Below, piece after piece: positions 55,611 to 64,000 of a DNA stretch of 64,000 nucleotides. Origin of the DNA: Vitreoscilla filiformis. GTDB taxonomy: Bacteria > Pseudomonadota > Gammaproteobacteria > Burkholderiales > Burkholderiaceae_C. The notes below the pieces were generated by a model, which saw only the letters and a list, made by a program, of their open reading frames with translations, did no database searches and was not told the origin of the DNA. The translations under genes were made by a program, and so were the position numbers. Every line of letters starts with the position of its first letter. The first letter of the stretch is position 1. The stretch covers positions 1,860,001-1,924,000 of the forward strand of contig NZ_CP022423.1 in NCBI RefSeq assembly GCF_002222655.1, written 5' to 3'.

Positions 55611-56515
55611 GCGGCGTTCTCCGGTTCGCCAAAGGCCAGGGTGAGGGCGTCGCGTTCGATGAGCAGCACCTGATCGTCGCCGGCGCTGGTGGGCAGCCAG
55701 CTCACCAACAGGCCGGGGAAAGCGGCTTCAAAGTGCGCCCGCTCGTGGCCGATCTCCAGCACCAACACCGCGCCATCATTCAAGAAGTCGGCAGCGGTGT
55801 GCAGCAGGGGGCGGATGAAATCCATGCCATCGCTGCCACCCGCCAGATTGCCTGAGAGCGCCATGTTCGGTTCGGCGCGGTACTCCGGCGGCAGCGCCGC
55901 CATCGACGCCGCGTTCACATACGGCGGATTGCAGAGGATGAGGTCGAAGCGCTGCCCGGCCACGGCGGCCAGCCCGTCGCCCTGGGCCAGCGTGATGCGC
56001 TCGCCCAAACCGTGGCGCTCGACGTTGAGGCGGGCCACGGCCAGCGCGTCGGCGCTGAGGTCGGCCCCCGTGACGCGCACGTCGGGCCAAGCCATCGCCG
56101 CCAGTACGGCCAGGCTGCCGTTGCCGGTACACAAATCCAGCACGCGGGTGGTGGCGTCGCTCAACCACGGGTCGATGGTGGCCTCGGCCAAACATTCGGC
56201 GATGAGCGAACGCGGCACGATGACCCGCTCGTCCACCGTGAACGGCACGCCCTGCAACCAGGCTTCGCCGGTGAGGTAGGCCGCCGGGCGGCGCGTTTCG
56301 ATGCGCTGGGTGATGAGGGCTTCGGCGCGGGTGGCATCCGCTTCGGCGACGGGAAGGTCGGCCACCTCGTCCAACGCATCCAGCGGCTGGCCCAGCGCCC
56401 ACAGCACCAGCCAAGCGGCCTCGTCAAACGCGTTCGTGGTGCCATGCCCAAACGAAACGCCCGCCTGGGCGAGGCGGGCGCTGGCGGATTCGATCAGTTG
56501 AATCACAGTGCTCAT
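55607..56515 (-). CDS. prmB: ribosomal protein L3 glutamine methyltransferase
   Basis: PrmB methylates a glutamine of L3 during 50S assembly. The 302-residue protein has the helical N-domain (FDEAAWLVLWALGQPLDAL), the substrate-loop GVPFTVDERVIVPRSLIAE, the SAM motif RVLDLCTGNGSLAVLAA and the amide-methylase motif DLILCNPPYVN. The PrmB-type VDERVIVPRS distinguishes it from PrmC. It ends the dapD-pilU-dapE-prmB series and couples to the ABC-F gene. Confidence 0.94.
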   Translation of the reverse strand: MSTVIQLIESASARLAQAGVSFGHGTTNAFDEAAWLVLWALGQPLDALDEVADLPVAEADATRAEALITQRIETRRPAAYLTGEAWLQGVPFTVDERVIVPRSLIAECLAEATIDPWLSDATTRVLDLCTGNGSLAVLAAMAWPDVRVTGADLSADALAVARLNVERHGLGERITLAQGDGLAAVAGQRFDLILCNPPYVNAASMAALPPEYRAEPNMALSGNLAGGSDGMDFIRPLLHTAADFLNDGAVLVLEIGHERAHFEAAFPGLLVSWLPTSAGDDQVLLIERDALTLAFGEPENAA

Positions 56516-56542
56516 CGGCTGAGCCTTTCTAAGTGCGCCGGG

Positions 56543-57688
56543 TCAGGCCAGCAGGGTTTCCAGCGTGCGGCGGTAGATGTTTTTCAGCGGCTCGATGCTC
56601 GCCACTTCGACATGCTCGTCGATTTTGTGGATGCTGGCGTTCACCGGCCCAAACTCCACCACTTGCTCGCACACCTTGGCGATGAAACGCCCGTCCGAAG
56701 TGCCGCCGGTGGTGGACAGCTCGGTCTTCACCCCGGTTTCCGCTTGGATGGCGCCACGCAGCGCGTTCACCAGCGAACCGACGGGCGTGAGGAAGGGCTC
56801 GCCGCCCAGCGTCCAATCGATGCGCCATTGCAGTTGGTGGCGATCCAGCGTGCGCGCCACGCGCTGCTTCAAGCCTTCGGGCGTGGAGGCGGTGGAAAAG
56901 CGGAAGTTGAAATCCACCACCAGCTCGCCGGGGATGACGTTCGTCGCCCCGGTGCCGGCGTGCAGGTTGGACATTTGCCAGGTCGTCGGCGGGAAGTACT
57001 CGTTGCCCGCGTCCCATTCGGTGCGGGCCAGCTCTTGCAGCGCGGGCAGGGCCAGGTGGATGGGGTTTTTCGCCAGTTGCGGGTAGGCCACATGGCCTTG
57101 CACCCCGGTGATGGTGAGCTTGCCTGAGAGCGAACCGCGCCGGCCGTTCTTCACCATGTCGCCCAAGCGGGACACGCTGGTGGGCTCGCCGACGATGCAG
57201 CAATCCAGCGGCTCGCCGCGTGCGCGCAGCGCTTCCACCACTTTGACCGTGCCGTCCACCGACGGGCCTTCCTCGTCGCTGGTGAGCAAAAAGGCGATGC
57301 GCCCGGCGTGCGCCGGCTGGGCACGTACGAATTCTTCCGCCGCCACCACCATGGCAGCGACCGAGGTTTTCATGTCAGCAGCGCCACGGCCATAGAGCTT
57401 GCCGTCGCGGTAACTCGGCGTGAAGGGCGGGCTGCGCCATTGGGCCAGCGGGCCGGTGGGCACCACGTCGGTGTGGCCGGCAAAGACCAGCGTGGGGCCC
57501 GGGCGCGTGCCGGTGTGGACGGCCCACAGGTTGTCCACGCGGAAGCTGTCCGGGCCGAAGGGCAGGGACTCACACACAAAACCCAGCGCGCCCAGGCGCT
57601 CGGCGATCAAGGTCTGGCAGCCGTGGTCGGACGGCGTGACGGAAGGTCGGGCGATCAGCGCCTCGACCAGGCGAAGGGTGTCGGACAT
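56543..57688 (-). CDS. dapE: succinyl-diaminopimelate desuccinylase
   Basis: DapE (381 residues) is a dizinc M20 enzyme removing succinate from N-succinyl-LL-DAP in lysine and peptidoglycan synthesis. Metal ligands are in [13 protein letters not shown] and [16 protein letters not shown], and the catalytic glutamates are in [23 protein letters not shown] and [17 protein letters not shown] are DapE signatures. It lies 42 bp downstream of pilU and 27 bp upstream of prmB. Confidence 0.97.
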   Translation of the reverse strand: MSDTLRLVEALIARPSVTPSDHGCQTLIAERLGALGFVCESLPFGPDSFRVDNLWAVHTGTRPGPTLVFAGHTDVVPTGPLAQWRSPPFTPSYRDGKLYGRGAADMKTSVAAMVVAAEEFVRAQPAHAGRIAFLLTSDEEGPSVDGTVKVVEALRARGEPLDCCIVGEPTSVSRLGDMVKNGRRGSLSGKLTITGVQGHVAYPQLAKNPIHLALPALQELARTEWDAGNEYFPPTTWQMSNLHAGTGATNVIPGELVVDFNFRFSTASTPEGLKQRVARTLDRHQLQWRIDWTLGGEPFLTPVGSLVNALRGAIQAETGVKTELSTTGGTSDGRFIAKVCEQVVEFGPVNASIHKIDEHVEVASIEPLKNIYRRTLETLLA

Positions 57689-57730
57689 GGGGCAGGCCGG
57701 GAAACAGTCGAAGCCGCGACGCGGACGCGA

Positions 57731-59020
<1,290 letters not shown>

Positions 59021-59061
59021 GGTGGGGACGTCTCCTTCTCGGTCGTTCAGGCGGGGTGAGG

Positions 59062-59892
59062 TCAGTCGCGCAGCAGCTCGTTGATGCTGGTCTTGCTGCG
59101 GGTTTGGGCGTCCACGCGCTTGACGATGATGGCGGCGTACATGCTGTACGGCGCGCCGTTGGCAGCGGTCTTGGGCAGGTTGCCACTCACCACCACCGAG
59201 CCGGACGGCACGCGGCCATAGGTGATTTCGCCGGTGGCGCGGTCAAAAATCGGCGTGCTTTGGCCGATGTAGACGCCCATGCCCAGCACCGAGTTTTCTT
59301 CGACGATGACGCCTTCGACCACTTCCGAGCGCGCACCGATGAAGCAGTTGTCTTCGATGATGGTCGGGTTGGCTTGCAGCGGTTCCAGCACGCCGCCGAT
59401 GCCCACGCCGCCCGACAAATGCACGTTCTTGCCGATCTGTGCGCACGAACCGACGGTGGCCCAGGTGTCCACCATCGTGCCTTCATCGACATAAGCGCCG
59501 ATGTTGACGTACGACGGCATCAGCACCGCACCCTTGGCGATGAAGCTGCCCTTGCGCGCCACGGCCGGCGGCACCACACGCACGCCGGTGGCGGCGATGG
59601 CCTCATCGCTCATGCCGGCGAACTTGGTGTCCACCTTGTCGAAGAAGTTGATTTCGCCGGCGCGTTGCACGCGGTTGTCGTTCAGGCGGAAGGACAGCAG
59701 CACGGCCTTCTTGATCCACTGATGCACCGTCCACTGGCCCACGCCGTCGCGGCTGGCCACGCGCAGCGTGCCGTTGTTCAGTTGCTCGATGACGCTGTTC
59801 ACCGCGTCGCGCACTTCGCCGTGGGTGCCGGCGTTCAGGGTGGTGCGCTGTTCCCAGGCGGCGTCGATGAGGGCTTGCAGTTGTTGGCTCAT
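59062..59892 (-). CDS. dapD: tetrahydrodipicolinate N-succinyltransferase
   Basis: DapD (276 residues) transfers succinyl from succinyl-CoA to tetrahydrodipicolinate. The helical N-domain ([20 protein letters not shown]) is followed by the left-handed beta-helix ([60 protein letters not shown]) and the C-terminal [15 protein letters not shown]. The start at 59892 gives [10 protein letters not shown]. An intrinsic terminator for the upstream gene lies 29 bp before it, so it probably has its own promoter. Confidence 0.97.
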   Translation of the reverse strand: MSQQLQALIDAAWEQRTTLNAGTHGEVRDAVNSVIEQLNNGTLRVASRDGVGQWTVHQWIKKAVLLSFRLNDNRVQRAGEINFFDKVDTKFAGMSDEAIAATGVRVVPPAVARKGSFIAKGAVLMPSYVNIGAYVDEGTMVDTWATVGSCAQIGKNVHLSGGVGIGGVLEPLQANPTIIEDNCFIGARSEVVEGVIVEENSVLGMGVYIGQSTPIFDRATGEITYGRVPSGSVVVSGNLPKTAANGAPYSMYAAIIVKRVDAQTRSKTSINELLRD

Positions 59893-59920
59893 GGTGGGTG
59901 CAAAAGAGTCGGTCAGAAGC

Positions 59921-59952
59921 AAAAAAACCAGCCGCCACGCAAAGGTGGCGGC
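59921..59952 (-). terminator. intrinsic terminator after the second AAA ATPase gene
   Basis: On the minus strand GCCGCCAC and GTGGCGGC form an 8-bp stem (59931-59952) with a TTTGC-type loop, followed by TGG and seven T (A at 59921-59927). It separates the dapC-AAA unit from dapD. Confidence 0.75.
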
Positions 59953-60028
59953 CATGTGCGGTTCACGCCAGGAACGGGCTGCCCGGCAACGGGTTCACAT
60001 TGTATGAAGTGGGCGCACTCCGTGGCGT

Positions 60029-61636
60029 TCACGCGCCCCACAGGCCCAGCGCCCAGCCGTCGTGCGTGCTGCGGCGTTGCCAGATGCGTTTGTCCCACGG
60101 GGCAGGTTTGGCGCGGCGGTCAAAGACGATGAGGTGTGCTTCCTCGGCGCCGCACTGGCGGGCATAACCGACGGTTTGCGGTTGGCCCTCGGCCAGCACG
60201 GCATCTAAGCTGCCCTTTTTCCAGAGTTTGAGTTCCAGCACGATGCGCTGCACCTCGCCCAAAAAGCCCTGTTCTTCGCTGATCGGCCATTCGATGTAGA
60301 GATCGGTGCGTTTGCGCCCCAGCCCGTACTCGCGCCCAATGCGCCCACCGCCGTTGACGATGCGTTGCAGGAACGCCTGCAACAGCAATTGCGGGCCAGC
60401 TTCTTTGAAGCTGAAGCCGTCCATCCAGGCATCCGAGTGTTCGCGGAAAAACTGCTGAAAGGCGGTAAGCAGCTTGGGCACATCGAGCCGGCGCTCGGGG
60501 GTGAGGTACCAGGCTTGGTCGTGGGTGATGCGAATCTGCGTCGTCCACGTCAACTCACGCGGGATGACTTCGCGGTAAATGCGGTTGGCGATGCGAACCT
60601 GGGGTCGGGCGTGAATCAGCCCGAGGTCTTCGGCGTATTGCACATCGTCGATGGGGAAACGCTCCTCCAGCCCCGCGCCGTCTTGGCTGGCCAGCACTTC
60701 GGCCACGATGCGTGCCACGCGGGGTTCGTTGAGTTTGTCCGACAGGGCATCCAAATGCGTGGTGCGGCTGTAGATGAGGCGTTCGCGTGCCGCTTTGTAG
60801 CGCTCCAGCGTGATGGGCGTGCTGCGATCCCGCGCCGGTTTGTCGCGCCACGTGCATTCGTAGCCCAGGGCGTTAACGAGCCAGGGCTGGCCTTCGGTGT
60901 CCGCCCAAAGTTCGGGCCAGATCGCCGGGTCGATGGCTTGGCCGGTTTCCGCTTCGTGTTGCTGCCACAGCGCGAGGGTTTCTTCGTGGCTGAAGTTGCC
61001 TAAACGCAGCGATTCGGCCTTGATGTTGAAGGCGCTGCCGCCGGTGATGATTTCTTGATGCGCGGTGTGAATCCGATAGTCCCGCACATCGCGCACGCCG
61101 CACAGCACGATGGATTGCGGGAAAGCGCCGGGGCGTTGCGCGTACCCGGCGCGGATTTGGCGCAGCAGCGAAATGAGGGTGTCGCCGACAAGGGCGTCCA
61201 CTTCGTCGAGAAACAGCACGATGGGGCGCGGATCGTGGCGGGCCCATTGTTCGAGCACGCTGCGCAGCCAGTCATCGGTGCCGGGGGTGGAGAGCACTTG
61301 CCGGGCTTGTTCGGCGGCCACCTCGTCGTTCCAGTAAACGCTGGCGGCGCTGGCCAGAGCGCGCACGATGGCGGCCATGCCCCGCGCCACGTCGGAGCGT
61401 GCCGCCTGCGCGGCCTCAATGTTGACGTACAACGCCCGGTAACGCCCCTGCGCATTGAAGTGATGCATCAAGGCCAGCAAACACGTGGTCTTGCCGGTTT
61501 GGCGCGGGGCGTGCAGCACGAAATAACGCTGCTGCTCGACGAGGGACTCGATGCTTTCCACGTCAATCCGCACCAGCGGATCGATCATGAAATGCAGCGT
61601 GGGGACGCTGGGGCCGGCGTTGTTGAAGTGTTTCAT
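60029..61636 (-). CDS. AAA ATPase with C-terminal PD-(D/E)XK-like domain (copy 2)
   Basis: This 535-residue protein is a paralog of the gene at 4418-6034 in the same orientation. It shares the start MKHFNNAGP, Walker A HAPRQTGKTTCLLAL, Walker B VLFLDEVDALVGD and the C-terminal GLGRKRTDLYIEWP with QRIVLELKLWK. Long runs are identical at DNA level (for example 60781-60874 against 5161-5254). Two internal patches differ strongly: after the first helical part (ASAASVYWNDEVAAEQARQV here) and before the nuclease part (SQDGAGLEERFPIDDVQYAE). The ATG overlaps the dapC stop (ATGA), so it is translationally coupled to a lysine-pathway gene. Its role is unknown. Confidence 0.82.
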   Translation of the reverse strand: MKHFNNAGPSVPTLHFMIDPLVRIDVESIESLVEQQRYFVLHAPRQTGKTTCLLALMHHFNAQGRYRALYVNIEAAQAARSDVARGMAAIVRALASAASVYWNDEVAAEQARQVLSTPGTDDWLRSVLEQWARHDPRPIVLFLDEVDALVGDTLISLLRQIRAGYAQRPGAFPQSIVLCGVRDVRDYRIHTAHQEIITGGSAFNIKAESLRLGNFSHEETLALWQQHEAETGQAIDPAIWPELWADTEGQPWLVNALGYECTWRDKPARDRSTPITLERYKAARERLIYSRTTHLDALSDKLNEPRVARIVAEVLASQDGAGLEERFPIDDVQYAEDLGLIHARPQVRIANRIYREVIPRELTWTTQIRITHDQAWYLTPERRLDVPKLLTAFQQFFREHSDAWMDGFSFKEAGPQLLLQAFLQRIVNGGGRIGREYGLGRKRTDLYIEWPISEEQGFLGEVQRIVLELKLWKKGSLDAVLAEGQPQTVGYARQCGAEEAHLIVFDRRAKPAPWDKRIWQRRSTHDGWALGLWGA

Positions 61637-62835
61637 GCCGACAACGAAGTCAGGCTGCGGGTGTAAGCCACGATGCGCTGGGCGGCCTCGACGCACTCGT
61701 CCACCTCGGCCACCAGCGCCATGCGGATGCGCCCAGCGCCAGGGTTGATGCCGTGCGCCGGTCGCGCCAGCAAGCTCCCCGGCAAGACGGCAACATTGTG
61801 TTGAGCCAGCAACCCCAGGCTGAAGGCGATGTCATCGCCGCCGGGCACGCCGGCCCAGAGGTAGAAGCCAGCGTCGGGCAGCTTCACATCCAGCACCTCG
61901 GCCAGCAGGGGCGTGACGGCGGCAAACTTGGCGCGGTACTGGGCGCGGTTCTCGATCACATGGGTTTCATCGTTCCAAGCGGCGATGCTGGCCAACTGCA
62001 CGGTTTTGCTCATGGCGCTGCCGTGGTAGGTGCGATAAAGCAAAAACTGCTTGAGGATGGCAGCATCCCCAGCGACGAAACCCGAGCGCATCCCCGGCAC
62101 GTTGCTGCGCTTGGACAGGCTCGACAGCATGACGATGTTCTTGAAGCTGCGGCCCAAGGCTTGCGCGGCTTGCAGGGCGCCCAGAGGCGGTTCGTCGCGG
62201 AAGTAGATTTCTGAATAGCACTCGTCGCTGGCGATGACGAAGCCGTAGCGGTCGCTCAATTCGAACAGCAGCTTCCATTCGTCCAGCGGCATGACGGCGC
62301 CGGTCGGGTTGCCAGGCGAGCAGGCATACACCAAACGGGTGCGCGCCCAGGTGGCGTCGTCGATCTGGCGCCAATCGCAGGCGAAGTTGCGTGCCGGATC
62401 CGAGTTGGCAAACACGGGCTGGGCACCACCCAACAGCGCCGCGCCTTCATAGATTTGATAGAACGGATTCGGACAGACGACGATGGCGTCGCGCTCGGAC
62501 GGGTCGAGCACGGTTTGCGCCAGCGAGAACAGCGCCTCACGCGAGCCGTTGACGGGCAGCACTTGGGTGGCCGGGTCGAGGGTCACGTCGTAGCGCCGTT
62601 GCACCCAGGCGGCGATGGACTGGCGCAGCGTGGGTTCACCCAAAGTCGGCGGGTAGCTGGACAGGCCGTGCAAGGCGCCGCACAGCGCTTCTTCAACCAA
62701 AGCCGGGGCCGGGTGTTTGGGTTCGCCGATGCCCAAACTGATGGGGCGCAGCGCCGGGTTGGGAGTGATGCCGCGTGTCAGTTCGCGCAGGCGCTCAAAA
62801 GGGTAGGGGTGGAGGGTGGCAAGGCGGGGATTCAT
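61633..62835 (-). CDS. dapC: N-succinyldiaminopimelate aminotransferase
   Basis: DapC (400 residues) is a class-I PLP aminotransferase making N-succinyl-LL-DAP from the keto precursor and glutamate. Seen are LHPYPFERLRELTRGITPNP, ISLGIGEPKHPAP, NGSREALFSLAQ, YACSPGNPTGAVMP and the PLP-lysine in SSLSKRSNVPGMRSGF. This N-terminus is typical of the betaproteobacterial DapC. The start at 62835 opens MNPRLATLHPYPF. It is divergent from ppa and heads the dap cluster. Confidence 0.95.
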   Translation of the reverse strand: MNPRLATLHPYPFERLRELTRGITPNPALRPISLGIGEPKHPAPALVEEALCGALHGLSSYPPTLGEPTLRQSIAAWVQRRYDVTLDPATQVLPVNGSREALFSLAQTVLDPSERDAIVVCPNPFYQIYEGAALLGGAQPVFANSDPARNFACDWRQIDDATWARTRLVYACSPGNPTGAVMPLDEWKLLFELSDRYGFVIASDECYSEIYFRDEPPLGALQAAQALGRSFKNIVMLSSLSKRSNVPGMRSGFVAGDAAILKQFLLYRTYHGSAMSKTVQLASIAAWNDETHVIENRAQYRAKFAAVTPLLAEVLDVKLPDAGFYLWAGVPGGDDIAFSLGLLAQHNVAVLPGSLLARPAHGINPGAGRIRMALVAEVDECVEAAQRIVAYTRSLTSLSA

Positions 62836-63020
62836 GGGGGGATTATCGGAGGGCCTGTGCCGGCAGGTTGGGGCGATGAGTGAACTCGCCACAGATGATG
62901 GGTTTGCCGTTGGAACCCGTCAGGGCATGGCAAGCGCCGTCCTTAGAATGCCAAGCGGTTTTCGGCCAGCTTCTGGCCGGACGCTTTCAACCACTTTCAT
63001 CCAGACACCCTGAGACAACC

Positions 63021-63554
63021 ATGAGCCTCAACAACGTCAAGCCCGGCTCCAAGGCCCCGGATCAGTTCAACGTCATCATCGAGATCCCGGCCAACGCCGA
63101 TCCGATCAAGTACGAGGTGGACAAGGAAACCGGCGCCATCTTCGTGGATCGTTTCATGGGCACGGCCATGCACTACCCCGTGAATTACGGCTACGTGCCC
63201 CAAACCATCGCCGAAGACGGTGACCCGGTGGACGTGCTGGTCATGACGCCCTTCACCCTGCAACCGGGCGTGGTGGTGCCGTGCCGCCCCCTGGGCATCC
63301 TGAAGATGGACGACGAAGCCGGTGGCGACGGCAAGCTGCTCGCCGTGCCGACCGAAAAGATCCTGCCGATGTACGCCCACATCAAGACCCTGGACGACGT
63401 GCCTGAGCTGCTGCGCAAGCAAATCCAGCACTTCTTCGAGCACTACAAGGATCTGGAACCCGGCAAGTGGGTCAAGGTCACCGGCTGGGACGGCATCGAA
63501 GCCGCCAAGGCCGAAGTGGTCGCCGGTATCGAGCGCGCCGCCAAGAGCGAATAA
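63021..63554 (+). CDS. ppa: inorganic pyrophosphatase
   Basis: Ppa (177 residues) hydrolyses pyrophosphate and so drives biosynthetic reactions. Family I signatures are [40 protein letters not shown] (with metal-binding aspartates) and [20 protein letters not shown]. The start at 63021 gives [18 protein letters not shown] strong terminator follows at 63654-63678. Confidence 0.97.
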   Translation: MSLNNVKPGSKAPDQFNVIIEIPANADPIKYEVDKETGAIFVDRFMGTAMHYPVNYGYVPQTIAEDGDPVDVLVMTPFTLQPGVVVPCRPLGILKMDDEAGGDGKLLAVPTEKILPMYAHIKTLDDVPELLRKQIQHFFEHYKDLEPGKWVKVTGWDGIEAAKAEVVAGIERAAKSE

Positions 63555-63653
63555 AACCCCGGCAAAGGGCCGCGAACGTCTTTAATATACGCATCAGCAA
63601 GCCCTTGCCAGGCTCCCCCGGTTCGCTGGGGGCGGTGCTGGCCAGCTTTTCTC

Positions 63654-63678
63654 AGCCACCTTCGGGTGGCTTTTTTTT
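63654..63678 (+). terminator. intrinsic terminator after ppa
   Basis: AGCCACC (63654-63660) and GGTGGCT (63665-63671) form a perfect stem closed by a TTCG tetraloop and followed by a long T-run. It is about 100 bp after the ppa stop. Confidence 0.92.
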
Positions 63679-63750
63679 GTCCAATTGGGCGAGGCTGTGA
63701 AAAGTTACTTTCCATTTTCAGTGATCGCCCCGTGATCAGCGGGTCACCCT

Positions 63751-63850
63751 TGCCTTGGGCCAAGGCCAATTTCACCAGTGGTGACAAGCACTTGTCGCGG
63801 TGATTGGGGTTTTCCCTTGTGGGTTTGAATCGGGCACGCGGCTTGTAACA
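63751..63850 (+). promoter_or_regulatory. sigma-54-like promoter with upstream inverted repeats before the hydrogenase gene
   Basis: GGGCACG (63832-63838), four bases, then TTGTA (63843-63847) closely fits the -24/-12 consensus TGGCACG-N4-TTGCA. Upstream, GACAAG-CA-CTTGTC (63782-63795) and CCTTGG-G-CCAAGG (63751-63763) are perfect inverted repeats that could bind an NtrC-type activator (HoxA/HupR class). The start codon of the hydrogenase gene is 61 nt after the -12 element. Confidence 0.55.
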
Positions 63851-63907
63851 GGACGATCCGCGCCGCGTGGCGCAAGCCCCGTCACGAGACCGCTGGAGAT
63901 CAAGAAC

Positions 63908-64000
63908 ATGGAAACCTTTTACGAGGTGATGCGCCGCCAGGGCATTTCCCGCCGCAGCTTTATGAAGTACTGCTCACTCACGGCGACTTCGCTGGGGCTG
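63908..64000 (+). CDS. uptake [NiFe]-hydrogenase small subunit, N-terminal part
   Basis: The 31 visible residues [20 protein letters not shown] and [11 protein letters not shown] form a twin-arginine (Tat) signal peptide with RRSFMK. This N-terminus is characteristic of membrane-bound uptake hydrogenase small subunits (HupS/HoxK/HyaA), which carry the FeS clusters passing electrons from the NiFe subunit. The gene runs off the window edge. The promoter just upstream looks sigma-54 dependent, as is known for such operons in related bacteria. Confidence 0.85.
   Translation, partial: METFYEVMRRQGISRRSFMKYCSLTATSLGL

Overview
The window is about 64 kb of GC-rich chromosome from a betaproteobacterium of the order Burkholderiales. 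The gene orders support this: yebC-purD-hemF-nadD-rsfS-rlmH / maf-rng, surE-pcm-nlpD-rlmD, carA-lysE-carB-greA-yhbY-rlmE-ftsH-folP-glmM-pstSCAB-phoU-phoB-phoR, trxA-rho-rpmE2 and dapC-dapD-dapE-prmB. An uptake-hydrogenase small subunit starts at the right edge. A relative of Leptothrix, Rubrivivax or Ideonella is a reasonable guess, but the genus cannot be fixed from the sequence alone.

Layout. 1-4405: housekeeping genes (purine, haem, NAD, ribosome maturation). 4406-8889: an accessory island between rlmH and maf. It holds an AAA ATPase/nuclease-like gene, a divergent exported caspase-FGE fusion, and a HEPN gene whose MNT partner carries a nonsense codon. 8890-14682: maf, rng, tolB-pal-cpoB and tcdA. 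14745-15033: three tRNA-Lys genes. 15087-24776: a YffB-like gene, ppx, a two-component system, surE-pcm-nlpD, rlmD and a Bax-inhibitor-1 family gene. 24777-27430: a second accessory stretch with two DUF1566 surface or secreted proteins, an avd-like fragment, inverted REP-like elements and a decayed toxin-antitoxin pair. 27635-46361: the carA-to-phoR housekeeping block, including a complete Pst/Pho phosphate regulon with a Pho box. 46340-59892: a membrane glycosyltransferase-like gene, rpmE2-rho-trxA, an MFS transporter, lexA, an asparaginase, an ABC-F protein and prmB-dapE-pilU-dapD. 60029-62835: a second copy of the AAA gene, coupled to dapC. 63021-64000: ppa and the start of the hydrogenase gene behind a sigma-54-like promoter.

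The most interesting signal is the footprint of a diversity-generating retroelement (DGR). The 3' ends of the DUF1566 genes at 25044 and 26495 differ at 19 nucleotides in 13 codons. All 19 lie in first or second codon positions, none in a third position, and all fit independent mutation of adenines in AAC-like template codons. A block of 51 identical bases follows, running past both stop codons. A fragment resembling the N-terminus of a DGR accessory protein (Avd) lies directly downstream of the first copy. The caspase-FGE gene ends in a segment of the same character, where codon usage shifts abruptly. No reverse transcriptase or template repeat is in the window, so the machinery is either elsewhere on the chromosome or lost.
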